From: Ptychodera flava
Taxonomy: Eukaryota; Hemichordata; Enteropneusta; Ptychoderidae
Assembly (NCBI RefSeq): GCF_041260155.1
Contig: NC_091942.1
Location: 6,696,001 to 6,760,000 of the forward strand
DNA length: 64,000 nt
Direction: 5' to 3'
The notes under the pieces were generated by a model that was given only the letters and a program-made list of their open reading frames with translations, was not told where the DNA came from and did not search any database. Shown piece by piece: positions 34,691 to 46,835 of this stretch; position 1 is the stretch's first letter, and each line of letters starts with the position of its first letter. A program made the translations under genes and the position numbers.

Positions 34691-35906
34691 CTGCAAAAAA
34701 ATTGACAGTGCGACCGAATGAAAAGGTGACTAACAGCAGCTTTCATTTTTGGTTCCCAATAATGGAAAAATTAAAATACCCCATATTCATAGCTCATTAG
34801 AGTGTTAGAGTTCACGAAGTGATATGGTTAATTATTAAAAATTGCATAATACCGTACTATGTTACGTCATAAATAATGGAAAGAGGAAATAAAGTCTCAC
34901 AATTACCTGAAGGGGCGTTCAAGTAAGATTTCAAGGCTCCAGCAGTTTCTGCGTCCACGATTATGAGAATACAGTTCATGGCACTTCGAAACAACGTTTG
35001 CAAAGTTCGTGGAATGTCTTGCAAATTTTCAGAATCTGAAAATAACAACGCCCGATAAAGAAAAAAAAATCAAAAAGTTTGGTAAGATTAAACAACGTCA
35101 TAAATGTATGCACTTCGATCAGCAAATGTATTTTCGCGTGAATTCCTGCGATTGTTATTCAAACAATCATGTTACTTGTAAAGGCAAAGTGCACAAAGGA
35201 AAGTGATGTAATCATGGAGATCACGTGTAACACTCGTGTCACTATATATTAATAAATTCTGGTTCACTTCTGCACAAATCATAGATTTCTATAAGAGGCA
35301 ATGCGGGAGTAATTGATAATTATACCCTTTGACCGCTAAGGTTTGACCCGAACCCATTGTTACTCAATGGTGATTGTTGACATGTTAACAGTGAAGTGGG
35401 GATGAACATGTAAACGATCGTTTCTTTGATATAATTAACAGCCCTTTCCTTTTTCTGAGAGAGAAATAAATTCTTCTAATTTGTATTATGGAAGATATGT
35501 TAACTCCCGTTATCATAATTTGGACAACAGTGCCGTAATGATGCGTTCACGACCCCTCCTAAAGGGGACTCGGAGGAGTACGGACCGAAGAAGATTTTCA
35601 TTTTTTTTAAAGAATCCCAATACAACCTAAAATATTTCAAGTACCCCTTTCAACTACATGTATTCATAATCTTGAACTTGAAGTTCCTCCCCCCAAAAGA
35701 ATCATGTCTTCAGTCCGAAGAGGTGGTGAGAGACTACATGATCTTTTTTTGACACAGGGCGGAACACGTGACATCTTTCCTTGTATATAAAAAGCAAAAC
35801 AGTGATCCTATAAATATATAGTGGGTGACTTCCTCTCACTATCCTATCTGGCATGATATTTAAATGTGTGTATTAGAAATACACTACCGAGAACGTTGTT
35901 TGTTAA

Positions 35907-35968
<62 letters not shown>

Positions 35969-38920
35969 CGTGTGTGAAATTTTTGTTCAATGTTAGTGCA
36001 TCGTAATACTTCCAATCAGCAGCATTATCCTTTTCAACCCCCCTATAAATCCTGCAGTAGCTTCAAGTTCCCCAAATGTACCCAATTTTTCCAAATTCAC
36101 TTCACCTCCAGGTATTTGTGAACACAGCCTAAAAATAGCGCAGCGCGCACGCATGCTTTCGATTGGTATAGCAGTCATCATCCCTCTATTTCTCTCTGTA
36201 TAGATCAACCTATACTATTGAAAACAATAGGAACTACCAAAAACCTAGTTGTGAGAGTGGGTTGTAAAATGCCGTTGTGACTTTGTAGTGTCCAATAGCA
36301 CATTACACAGTTTTAAGTAAAGTATGTTTGCATGGGTGAGTGGGGGTACTGTGGTGAGTGCTACTGATCTTGTTATAGCGTGAAAGATCGGCGACTTCTA
36401 GCTTGGTAAGGAAATAGAATGATACATTACAATAATAAAATAATTTCTGTATCAGACTAGCGAGGCTCTGTGCTTAAGTCGATTTCATAAATAACAGCAC
36501 GGAATTCTACTAGCAAGGCTCTGAGACATGTCCTAGACATGTCTGTGTACGACGCAGTAAAATCGCGTTTATGGAACGCTATGTTGACAGGTATGTCGGT
36601 TTGCCCTAGTTTTATGCGCGAGACAATAGCTGATCAATAGAATGACTGTGTTGATGGCACCGTACAATATGTAGATTTGTGACAGGGTCTGATGGTTTTT
36701 TGCGTTTCTTTCGCATATGTACGTCAATAGAATCCTAAATGCTACGAATCCCTGTCTTCAACACCGGATGTAGCTCCGTCTGTAAATCCATGTTTTGGGA
36801 ACTGCAGACACAGCAATGAATAGACTCAGAAATTACATGGCTGCACACGGTCACGTTCTGAAAGACCTGATACAGGCCTGAAAATACAGCTCTGAGATCT
36901 CGGTGAATTACGAACCCAGGGCCAGGAGCCAGTAAACACGCATACCTCGCAGCAAGGACCGTTGATCAGAGCCGGTCACGGGACTGGTATGTCCTGAATA
37001 ATGAAGTCTGCCCGAGGGTTTTGTGACAATCCACTCGGCAGTACATGGAAGGAAATGCAGGGGCTTTGGTCATAGAGTGTATAAGGTCATCTGTGTGTTA
37101 AGACTTCAAAATGGTGTCACTGGAGTTGTGTTCAACGACTATGTTCATCCCCAAGATTGAAACTATCTTATTACAAATAAGATGAATCGATTAACAATAC
37201 CTGCTTCCGAAGATTGCTGGTTCTCTTCTTTTCGAGCATTAACCTTTTTGCGAATCTTGTCACCCATCAGAAATTTTACTGTCTGTCTCAGACAATTTAT
37301 ATCTACAGACAAAAGGCGAAAGACGAACTTTGTGAACTTAGGTGTCTATTGTCATACAATACATAACGCTATAGTTAGGCAAGTGGTTAGGACGGTTTGA
37401 TGTCTTCCAGCGAAACGTTTCGCTCGTGCATTCCTGACAAAACATGAAGTATCAACAAGTGATTTGTTCACACGAAAAGCTTGTCTGAAGTTTTTGTACA
37501 TATTAACAAACAGGTCAGACGTATAAAACAAAAAAGCAAGCAAACCAACCAACCAACCTTCAACGCTTATGTCATTTAATCCTCCCTTAAATATATCTTC
37601 TAGGATGGAGTACTTTCCGGACAGAAATTTTGACTTGTAATCACCTTGGAAATCTGAACAAATGGAAGGATATGGCGCAAATTAACATAATTTAAGTGAC
37701 TCATAGAGCGTTAGTCTGACAGCAAAGGATGCTGTTCGTCCGAGTTTCTTTTCAGGACGACAGAAGTGGCCCGTGTTTTTAACTGTTCTACCCTATAGTA
37801 GTCGTCTAAGGTTTCATCAAGCAATCAATATACGATATAAATTTAACCGTCTACTGTCTGCAAGTATTGATCATTGAAACGAAACAAAAACTAAAATAAA
37901 GGAGGTCACCGTGAAATGAAACGACAAGGGCATGGTCACTGACAATAGCTGGCGTTTTTGGATATACCAAAATATGTCACTGTATGTACAATGCGTAAAT
38001 AAATTCTAGATCAGACGAGAATTTACCAACTGGACATTGCATGTATATGGGCTGTGTTGACTGGCTGAATACCGGATATTTCAACATAACGCTGAAAGAA
38101 GACAACGGAAGCTGTATTTTACCAGCGAACAGAACCAGTGAAATACATAGGCACGGCAAATGGCCCGGGAGTCTTGAACACGAAATCGAAGTCTGAGTAT
38201 TTGCCGCTGATTCCGAGACAAAATCGGGGACAAAATAGAAAAAAATCAATTCTTCATTTTTTGAACAGTCGGAATGCGTAATGACTCTTCATCTACCTGT
38301 TACGCAAACCGACAAAATATTTTGTGGTATTCTCCATCGATGTAAAATCTCACCTCTATGCAGTTGTTGCCCGTTTTGACGATTTCGGCCAGCGCCATTC
38401 TTATATTTGTCCAGATCGCTCACCGATGACAGCATGACGTCACAAGAGAGACATCTGTCAAACTCGATCTCCTCTGAAGAGTCTGGGAAACAGAATACAT
38501 GATTTCCCAAATTACTCGTTTGCTCGCTAGGCTAGGTGCTGCGGGGAGAAGACACGCAGTACACACCGTAAGTTTTCAAACTTCCGTCTCCACTAACTGT
38601 ATACACTATCTCGATCGTTCCAAAGAAGTGCAACACTTCATGCGCAGATAACGTTGATGATGTGAACTTTGAGGTCGAGGCGGGTCATATTTTAATACTC
38701 ACTGTGTAAAGCAGCCTTGGTGTTGATCAGACATTCGGTTCTTCTCAGCACTTCCTGGAAATCGTCACAAAATCCAGCTAATGTCTGAGCTATACGTAAT
38801 GTTAACCTTCCTGTTGATAACCGAGAAAATGAACACCAAACAATGATCTATGAATAACCGACAGGCAAAGGCTTATGTTAGTGTCAATAAATTGGCAAAA
38901 TGTTGTCCGCCTAGTTTGAT

Positions 38921-39003
<83 letters not shown>

Positions 39004-40215
39004 AAGTTTTGACATTATCGATACACTAAATACAAAGTACGTACACTAGAAATATGGCCTACCTCTGGCCAATTGTCCCGGTGACCGGAGACCAGATACC
39101 AAACCGTCACGCAGGTCGGCCAACTTCAAGGCTGACGTTGAATCGAAGATAAAGAAACAGGTTGTCAGTTAAAGAGGTCATAGACTCGAGGCTACCTTCT
39201 GACCTTTCACATAAACCGACCTCATTATTTCTTCATTTATTGTTCAGTACCCCTGCACCACGACATCTTTAATCATTCACCAGTGAGTTATTATCTTTCA
39301 TCCCATTTGGCAAAGCTTCTACAAGTCCGTTAGTTTGTCTGTCTGTCAGTCTACCTGTCCATGATTAAACTTTTTACGTTGACGATCGACTCAAAACCTA
39401 CCGACAATCCGTTTGAGAAGCGAGTCAAAGATCGAAGCGGGAAATTCAGAATCAAGGGCACTTGACGTAGCCAGGCAAAGCACTTGCAATCCGAATACGC
39501 TGTCGTTGAAATGATGAAAAATATCATCGTGTTCTGCGAATGATAACGCGTGAAGCCGTCATGAAATGATAAGCAACGATTAAAGTAGCTTGAAAACCCT
39601 AAAACTTGCCACCCCACCCCTTTGTTAAACGCCTCGCCACGTTATCAAGGCAAAATCAAGCCGTATTGTCCGTGTGTATTCACTTTACCTGTCAGTTATT
39701 ATGCCACGTCTCTATCGGCTGAACATTATGTTGTCGGTTGCGTTGGAATATGTGAACACAAAAATGCATTATATTAAAGTGTATTACACTACGTTGCATA
39801 ACATAACCGTGCATTGACAGCGACTGCCAATATGAAAAGAGAAAACTGGTGGGGCGAGTGTACCTTATATCGGCAGATATCGCTTCAGGTTCGACTAGTC
39901 GAAGTGACCAGAGATGTCAGACTTTCGCACGGTTTTAAAATCACAAGGTGGCGGGATCTATCGTCATATTTGGCAGCAAAATTATCCAAGAGTCTTACTC
40001 TATTACTTTCCCATTGCAATCTTGAATTACTTGTACCGTTCTTTAACTGCCCGGCCGCTGTGAAAAAAGTGATCGACAGCGTAATATTATGTAACACTCA
40101 CCTATCGCATCATACCAGATCTGGTCTTTTCCTTCCCAGGAAGTCAAAATCTCCTTGAGCTCTTCCAGGGGTTGGATTACAACCCGTATCCGCCTCACCA
40201 TTTCCTTAGCAACCT
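32514..40215 (-). CDS. Unrecognised helical/serine-rich protein, 8 exons seen (5' end missing)
   Basis: Eight coding exons join perfectly in phase: 40102-40215, 39063-39131, 38703-38789, 38354-38482, 37558-37653, 37202-37302 (end one base lower by frame count, 37201), 34907-35035 and 32514-34690. Every intron is phase 1 with a GT-AG border. About 966 residues are visible. The first ~242 are predicted largely helical (EEVRRIR-like RRIRVVIQPLEELKEIL, LAGFCDDFQEVLRRTECLI, CLRQTVKFLMGDKIRKKV, TLQTLFRSAMNCILIIVD). The last exon encodes ~724 residues, Ser/Asp/Glu-rich and probably disordered. It turns basic near the end (KRKKRVFSFKKLRNAFHK) and stops at NYAF, which fits a class II PDZ ligand. I do not recognise the family. 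A scaffold or adaptor with a membrane-binding basic patch is possible but only inferred. Exons further 5' probably lie above 40.2 kb. Confidence 0.75.
35040..37195. other. Intron of the unrecognised gene; (GT)n at 35913-35975
   Basis: Non-coding as far as I can see. A (GT)n run at about 35913-35960 passes into CGCGCG and back to GT. No bounded transposon was recognised. Confidence 0.6.
38930..38999. repeat. (CT)n microsatellite in intron
   Basis: Uninterrupted CT run of about 70 bases between two exons of the unrecognised gene. Confidence 0.95.
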
Positions 40216-40302
40216 CTGAATATCATGAAGAGAAATAGAACGGGGGCAGTCCTTCAAACACAATGAAAGCCCTCGATGACACGGGACCATTCATTTAAAT
40301 AT

Positions 40303-41919
40303 AAGGGGAGAACCATTTGATTTCTGGGGGGGGATATGGAGGATTTTGAAAAAAAAAATTGTCACCAGGTGAGAGAGAAGAAAAAAAAATTGATCCTGTC
40401 ATGGCCTGAGAAAAAAAATTGTCATAACAGACAGAAGAGAAAAAAAAATTGTCACAATGCACCAGAAATAAGCATAATTTGGAAACCTTATTCTCATGTA
40501 TTCTCTGCCGGCGCGCCGCCATAGGCGGCGCAAATGTTTTTACCCAAACAATTCTTATGTTTCTTTCCCCAGCACTATGATATAAACATGCACTACATAG
40601 GTCTACTTTATACCTCAGTACACTCAATGTTTTCCTTCCCTTTTCTGACCCAAGAAATCATATTTCAGGATTTCTGTTGCAATATCTCAATGGCATAGGC
40701 ACTATCTAAAGGGGACTATTTGACTTCTGTAAATTGTGAAAATTTAAAACACAAGACAATGAAAAATGAGGAACAAATATAATGAAATACAATGTGTGAG
40801 CCTTGTTTTTCTGACCACAAACACCGGATCGCAAACATACCATATTCAGGCTTTTCATTAGAAGCTGGCAGCTGGAGAAATGACACAAGAAGGTCACAGA
40901 TTTTACGTTCCTGTATATTCATTTGTCTTCAGTCTCTGGCAAACAGAACTGTTTTTCACAAATTGTATTGTCATTGTTTGGTTGTTGAATATTGTGACTC
41001 AAAATTGATCATGCAAAAATGTAAAAAATATCAGTGTTCAATGTCATTTTCAAACAGTTTTACTGAGTGCAAAATAAACTGAAACTCCTCTCAGATTGCA
41101 CCATTAAACACATCAATTTCTCAAAATTTCCAATACGAGAGGGGGAACCCCCCCTCTCGTGCTCTCCCCCTTGGGGTATTCTAACAGTTTCACTTATTAA
41201 ACAAATTAAAAAAACTCACAGATTGCACCAGACTGCACCATTGCACACATCAATATCTTAAACATTTCCATGCAAGATAGGAGAAAGCCCCTGTGACACT
41301 TTCCCCCTAAGCCTCTCTCATGTTCTCCCCCTGTACTTTCAAATTCTGCCCGGTCAGATATCCTAGTGAAAACCTGTCATAATATCCATCCAAATTAAAC
41401 AATGTACTATATGATTAGATACTGCGTGATCTTTTATATCTTTATTTTATTGTGACTTTGAATTTCATTTTGATGTGTTCACCTTTTTTGAACCATCATG
41501 AGATAACTGATGATAGTCTAGCAGGGTACTTCAGGATTTGATAGGTCTTTACTGTTGCTGTATTTTGTGAATTTTACAATTACATGTATTGGTATTTAAC
41601 TTTTCTAAGTGGGGGATCGGTCAAATTTCAGAGTTAGAGAGGGAGGTTACTCAAATTCATCATGGGTTGGCGAAGGGCGGGGGGTCACTTGAAATTTCGG
41701 AGTTTCAGGCCGTAAATAATGACGGCTCCCTTATATACAACGCATTACAAACTTGATGACCGATAAAAAAAATTTGCACTGCTACTCCATTTGGAAAAAA
41801 AAAATGATGCAGGTCTGACAGTAGAAAAAAAAATTGCTGTCACTCTGACAGGAAAAAAAAATTTGCTCCCATACCCTCTTCCTCCATACCCCCCCCCCGA
41901 AATCAATGGTTCTCCCCTA
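40303..41919. mobile_element. Non-autonomous DNA transposon family C
   Basis: The inverted ends are GGGGAGAACCATTTGATTTC on the left and the inverse of GAAATCAATGGTTCTCCCC on the right, each backed by a run of 8-9 G or C. Inside both ends lie series of A-runs of 7-10 bases (40350-40450 and 41765-41865) on the same strand. The interior holds degenerate repeats of AGATTGCACCA...CACATCAAT and a hairpin ACGAGAGGGGG / CCCCCCTCTCGT near 41140-41160. No transposase. Layout matches family A although the sequences differ. Confidence 0.8.
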
Positions 41920-41929
41920 ATGGATATTT

Positions 41930-43650
41930 GGACAATTGACAAATCTTGAGTAGTCCGACTCAATAAATCCATTCAATTTGTCACTTTATGGGTGTACGAT
42001 GGCATGTTATGTTTGGATTTTTCTGCATGTACCAATCTTTCACAAATGTCTGTCCATCTAGACTTTGATTTATTATACGCTCACTCGGTTAAAGGACAAT
42101 CGAGTGCTTCAACCGTTTACCTGACATCACGTCTCCGTTGGTGGCGACATCATGGATTCGAGGACTACCTGCTGCAAACGTCTGAAACGTGCTACCGCCT
42201 CAACCGCCATAATGTTGAACTCCCTTTTGTTTTGAGGTCGAATGCTTTTAAATGGAACGCAGGGCGCTTTTAGCACACCCACGTCCATAACTTCACTCAA
42301 AGCGCGACGTTCGATCGCTTCTCGTTGCTATTCGCTCGTTCACCACGCAGAACTTTGGAACGCTGATTTGCGACGAGGGCGCTATACTCAGGATTTCCCC
42401 GGAAAGCCATGGCATGCACAGAGAGCTGATAGACGATGAAGAGAATCATACACGAGCAGACTTCATCAGCCGTGCAAATGATCATTCGAATGAAACCATT
42501 CGTAGTCATGGTTTTTTTTTTATTTTCTACTTAAAACGCCGCACATGAAAGTGACAAAAGCTGTAAGTTTTCATTAAATTTCCATCATCTTGTGATCTAG
42601 GAAAGGAGCACATTTTATTCCACAAAGCAAGTTAAAATACTCAAAGTACTAGCCTTAAAAATACATACGAAATTTACAAAAAAATTGTATACGAATTGTA
42701 AAGTGTTTAACGACAAAATGAATTCTATTACTGGCTGAAATTCGGATGTCAATAAGACATTTCATATATACAGGCCGTGTTAAAAAGTTGAACATCGAGC
42801 TTTTCATTGTGACATTTGGCAGTAGATCAAGAATTTACGAACAGAGCAAAAATAATGGAAATCACATTAAAATTGTAGCCAATAGAGCTTTAATACTATG
42901 GGCTTCTGCATACCTAATTTTCAGCTATTAAAATTACAAACACTTCAAAGTCGTAGGTAAAGGGCATTTCATTTGAAAGCCAGTTTGTGTACTTCCTGCA
43001 CACAGAGAATTACACAAAGATGAATTCATTCATGCACATAGATACATGGATACATGGATACATTTATCCATCCATCAATCAATCCGGTCCATCAATCCCC
43101 CCATCCATCCATCTATTCATCCATTATACATACTGACATGTATACTGTTACACATACTGAAATACCGCCATATATACTGGCACACTGACTTGCATACGTA
43201 CGTCCTACGTATATCATGAATGTGCTATGGTTCCGTGTTTTTGTGATATCGTGTGTGAAATTTAAATTAGACACATAATAATCCCATAATTTGGACTCAA
43301 AGTGATTGTGAGTCAAATGCGTTCTGTCTCGGAGTTAACAATTTGAAGCAAAAACATTTTAGAAAATGTTTCTGACGCCCATGGAAACTTGAAATGCTTA
43401 CATTTAATGTTTATACTACTTTTGATATAGAAAAATCTGCTTGTCAAAGACCGGAGCACTCTTCATACATTGCGATATTAAGCGAATAAAAGGAGTATAG
43501 TACTGACTTTCGCCGATTTGCCACGTAAGAGTTCAAATTTTGCAGTAAATGCGATTTTTGACAAAACATTAGTCTAAACTTCATTAGTTTTATCAACTAT
43601 ATGCGACTAAAATGATTATGATCTGATTGTCATAAGGTACGCATTCAGAA
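41930..43650. other. Between unrecognised gene and its possible 5' exon; no clear gene
   Basis: No exon could be joined in phase here. One short open block at about 42120-42170 is flanked by GTTTGCAG and GTAAAC on the minus strand, but its peptide has no distinctive features. Confidence 0.3.
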
Positions 43651-43663
43651 TAAAAAATATCAC

Positions 43664-43798
43664 CTGACGTCGATCGGTAAACAAATTCTCGTAAATTGTA
43701 TCAAAGAGCAGTGAAAATGCACTAAAGTTCTCTACACTCAGTGCTGTCAATATCCAATTATCATATTCCTTCTTAACCGTCAATATTTTCGTACTCTC
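43664..43798 (-). CDS. Possible 5' exon of the unrecognised gene
   Basis: On the minus strand an acceptor GAGTTATTCAG leads into 45 codons open in only one frame, ending CGTCAG before GTGATA. The peptide is helical (SVENFSAFSLLFDTIYENLF), like the N-terminal exons at 37-40 kb. It ends in phase 0, whereas the next known exon needs a phase-1 partner, so at least one intervening exon would be missing. It lies just 3' of the TRPA stop and is not part of TRPA. Confidence 0.45.
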
Positions 43799-44080
43799 CT
43801 GAATAACTCAACAGACATTTGGCAAATTTTAGTCATCAATGAACCTTAAAAATGTAAATTGCGATGCTATTTGTGCAAAGGACGGCAGTCTGCATGGATA
43901 CTTGTAAGAAGAAGTCTGCAAAGTGAATCACCATGCTTCGCCTAGACCGGTACTCATCGACCTTTGAGGGAAAGGGCACGACGCGCGAGTGGTCACTGTA
44001 GGTGATTGTATATAGTCAGGAAAGTCGACAGCACACACGTGACACTGTTGAATTCCGCACAGTTCCCGTGGTTGCTACGC

Positions 44081-46033
44081 TTATTCACTCAACTTAGCCA
44101 TCCTTGGAGTTGAGAGGTTGATGACTTCGGGTGTAACGTCCAGTTTCTCCCCGATCATTTTTACATAGTCCACCTGTTGTTCCAGGAGAGTCGCCATGGT
44201 TCTCTGCCTGCGATTAAAAAATGGAGAGAGATCTTTTTGGAGCGCATTCCCTGAAAGTGCACGAACTAGGTTTTTGCCGTGGTGATCTTTTGGTATACTT
44301 ATAGTAAGCTATGTCTCGCCCTTTATTTTCCACGTGATTTCAATTTTTCGATTGTGCTATGTATTTTGCCTTTTTTCCTGTTAACGATTTTTGAGTTTTA
44401 TTTATTACAGTATCTAATTTTATTTTACACTGGTCCTCCCTGGAAATCAGTACATTTGACTGAGAGAGCTGACCAATATAAATATGAATAAATAAATAAA
44501 TAAAATAAAATAAATAAATGAATAACTAGTACCGTTATAGAACTGTATCCATTATGAGAAGCCTCAATCTTCAACAAATTTAGACTGAATCAGAATTTTA
44601 CGTACATGTCATGTATATCCTAAAGTTACGACAAAAACTGGCAAGATGAGAAGAGGGGGGCGGGCAGATGGGGATATAAACCGATATAAGCTGACGTAGG
44701 GAAAGTCGACATTTAGAAAAGTTGTAACTGAGTTAACATCCAGGAGGGAGCTGAGAGCAGACGATGACGGAAAAAAAAAAAAAAAACACGAGCGGACATC
44801 GTAACCGAAAACTGGGAAAAAAACCTAATGAAACAGTGACGGAAGTAAAAAAAAGAAGAATAGATACTTGTATTCAACAGACAGGATAGCCATGTAGGAG
44901 GGTTGAGGTAAACCAAACGGCGAACGATAGACATGAACTTGACACCGGCACACACGAACGTACAGACAGGAGGGTAGCCAAAATTCGAAAATAAAATTCA
45001 AGTCGATAATATACAATAGGACTCACAGAGATGCAATGCGGTCGACTTCTTTCTCTAAGGCGTCAAGTTTCTCCGCGTTCCTGTCCCTGCTCTCCTCCGC
45101 TTTGATTGCTTCAGTGTTGACTTGGTGTTTTACCAGAACTTTCTTTATCTGTTTGGAGAGGTTTGCAGTGAACTTGGTAAAAAAATAATTGGTCTACTAT
45201 AGCACCGTTATAGGGAACAAAGTCATAATTATGGTATTGTAAACCCATTTACAATTCCTTCTAGTTAGGCCCCTTCCGAGGTTTTGATGCGCGCGATCAA
45301 GCATAGTCAAATCTGCACGAATGTTCCCGATTTTTCGGAGAACAATAATTGTGGCAAGGTGATGCAATACATTGATGATATGATTGCGATAACGGGGTTC
45401 ATCGATGTCGACTCCATAACGCATATTGAACAAACTGAAAAAGTATGCCCGGAGGTGGAAAATCTACCCGACGAATTCGTGGAGGTAAAAATATGATGAA
45501 ACATCATGTCGATGTTTTCACGGTCTAGTCGTGACGTCAACGCGTTACATAAATATTAAGCATCAACAGAATTCGTTTCAATTAGCCCAGTCTGTAATAT
45601 ACCGCTAACAGTAGATTACGCGTCTTATATAACGTCAGTCTAATTAACTTTTCATGCACCTGGTACCTACCTTTGTCCATCTTGATTTTTGCTTCTTGTT
45701 TGGTTCCACGGTGTTTGTCGAAAAGTAAAGTTTTCTCTGAAAGTATTTTGGTAGGTTGGTTTCGATTTTTTCTATTGCGTCAACCTTAGAGACAAACAAG
45801 GGAATATCAGATCAAAGGCATCTCACATTGTATTCTGCGGAAAAAAATTCCCTCAATCGAAAAATATACCATGGTCGATCATTATTGTGATCTGGCTTGT
45901 CAACAACAGCATACGTCATCATATGCCTCGTGGTTACCATGATTACTATCTTTATCATCATCACCACAGAAGCCATCATCATCATCATCATCATCATCAC
46001 CACCATCATTATCGTCATCACCATCATCATCAC

Positions 46034-46083
<50 letters not shown>

Positions 46084-46099
46084 CCACCACCATCAACAC

Positions 46100-46146
<47 letters not shown>

Positions 46147-46291
46147 CCACCACTACCACCATCATCATCATCATCATCACAATCATTATTATTTTAAAAT
46201 ATTTAAAAATATTTTTACTCACGTCCATGACTATCCTTTCAATGTAGGCGCTTTTCTGTATTTTGTCGATGTCTCCAACCGCGATACCAAC
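44081..46291 (-). CDS. TRPA1: TRPA C-terminal cytosolic exons
   Basis: Four exons: the TRP-like helix after S6 ([18 protein letters not shown]), a linker with [10 protein letters not shown] and TVEPNKKQK (human LPLWFLRKV, IVYPNK), then a coiled coil ([37 protein letters not shown]). The stop TAA is at 44081-44083. The human coiled coil binds inositol polyphosphate and holds the tetramer together. The acceptor of exon 45027-45172 (TACCAAG) is weaker than the others. Confidence 0.88.
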
Positions 46292-46607
46292 CTGTGAACG
46301 AAAATTATCATAATCTACTTGATGCAAAAATATTACTTTGAGAGCCAAAAATTAGAAAAGAAGTCGCAACATATAGAGTACAAGTACTACCACAAACTAA
46401 TGATCTATATCTTTATGTTTTCATGATCTTTATTATATCGCTCGATAAGTATGCTGTAATACGAATACGTAAACACATCAAATATGTTTGGTACCAATTA
46501 CTCGAACATCACACATACCAAGTAATGGGTATCAAACATATTTGATATGTTCTCATTTTAATTGTAATATTATTCGGCAATCCTGCATCGAGCTCTGTCC
46601 CCTCTGA

Positions 46608-46684
<77 letters not shown>

Positions 46685-46757
46685 AGATTACTTCTAGTAT
46701 TAATAACGTTCTGCTCTGCTTTTAGCTTAGAGCACTGTCATTTTCATCGAGGACATC

Positions 46758-46835
<78 letters not shown>

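Noticed and set aside
38354-38420. Possible start codon with MALAEIVKTGNNCIE frame on the minus strand
   Set aside because: The alternative frame joins exons on both sides in phase 1 without stops, so this ATG is out of frame.
45284-45496. Plus-strand ORF of 70 codons in a TRPA intron
   Set aside because: Ends in an open frame before GTAAAA that could be a donor, but no partner exon or known motif was found.
45812-46348. Long Met-rich and His-rich ORFs on both strands
   Set aside because: They are translations of an (ATC)n microsatellite; a short real TRPA exon (46223-46291) overlaps one of them.
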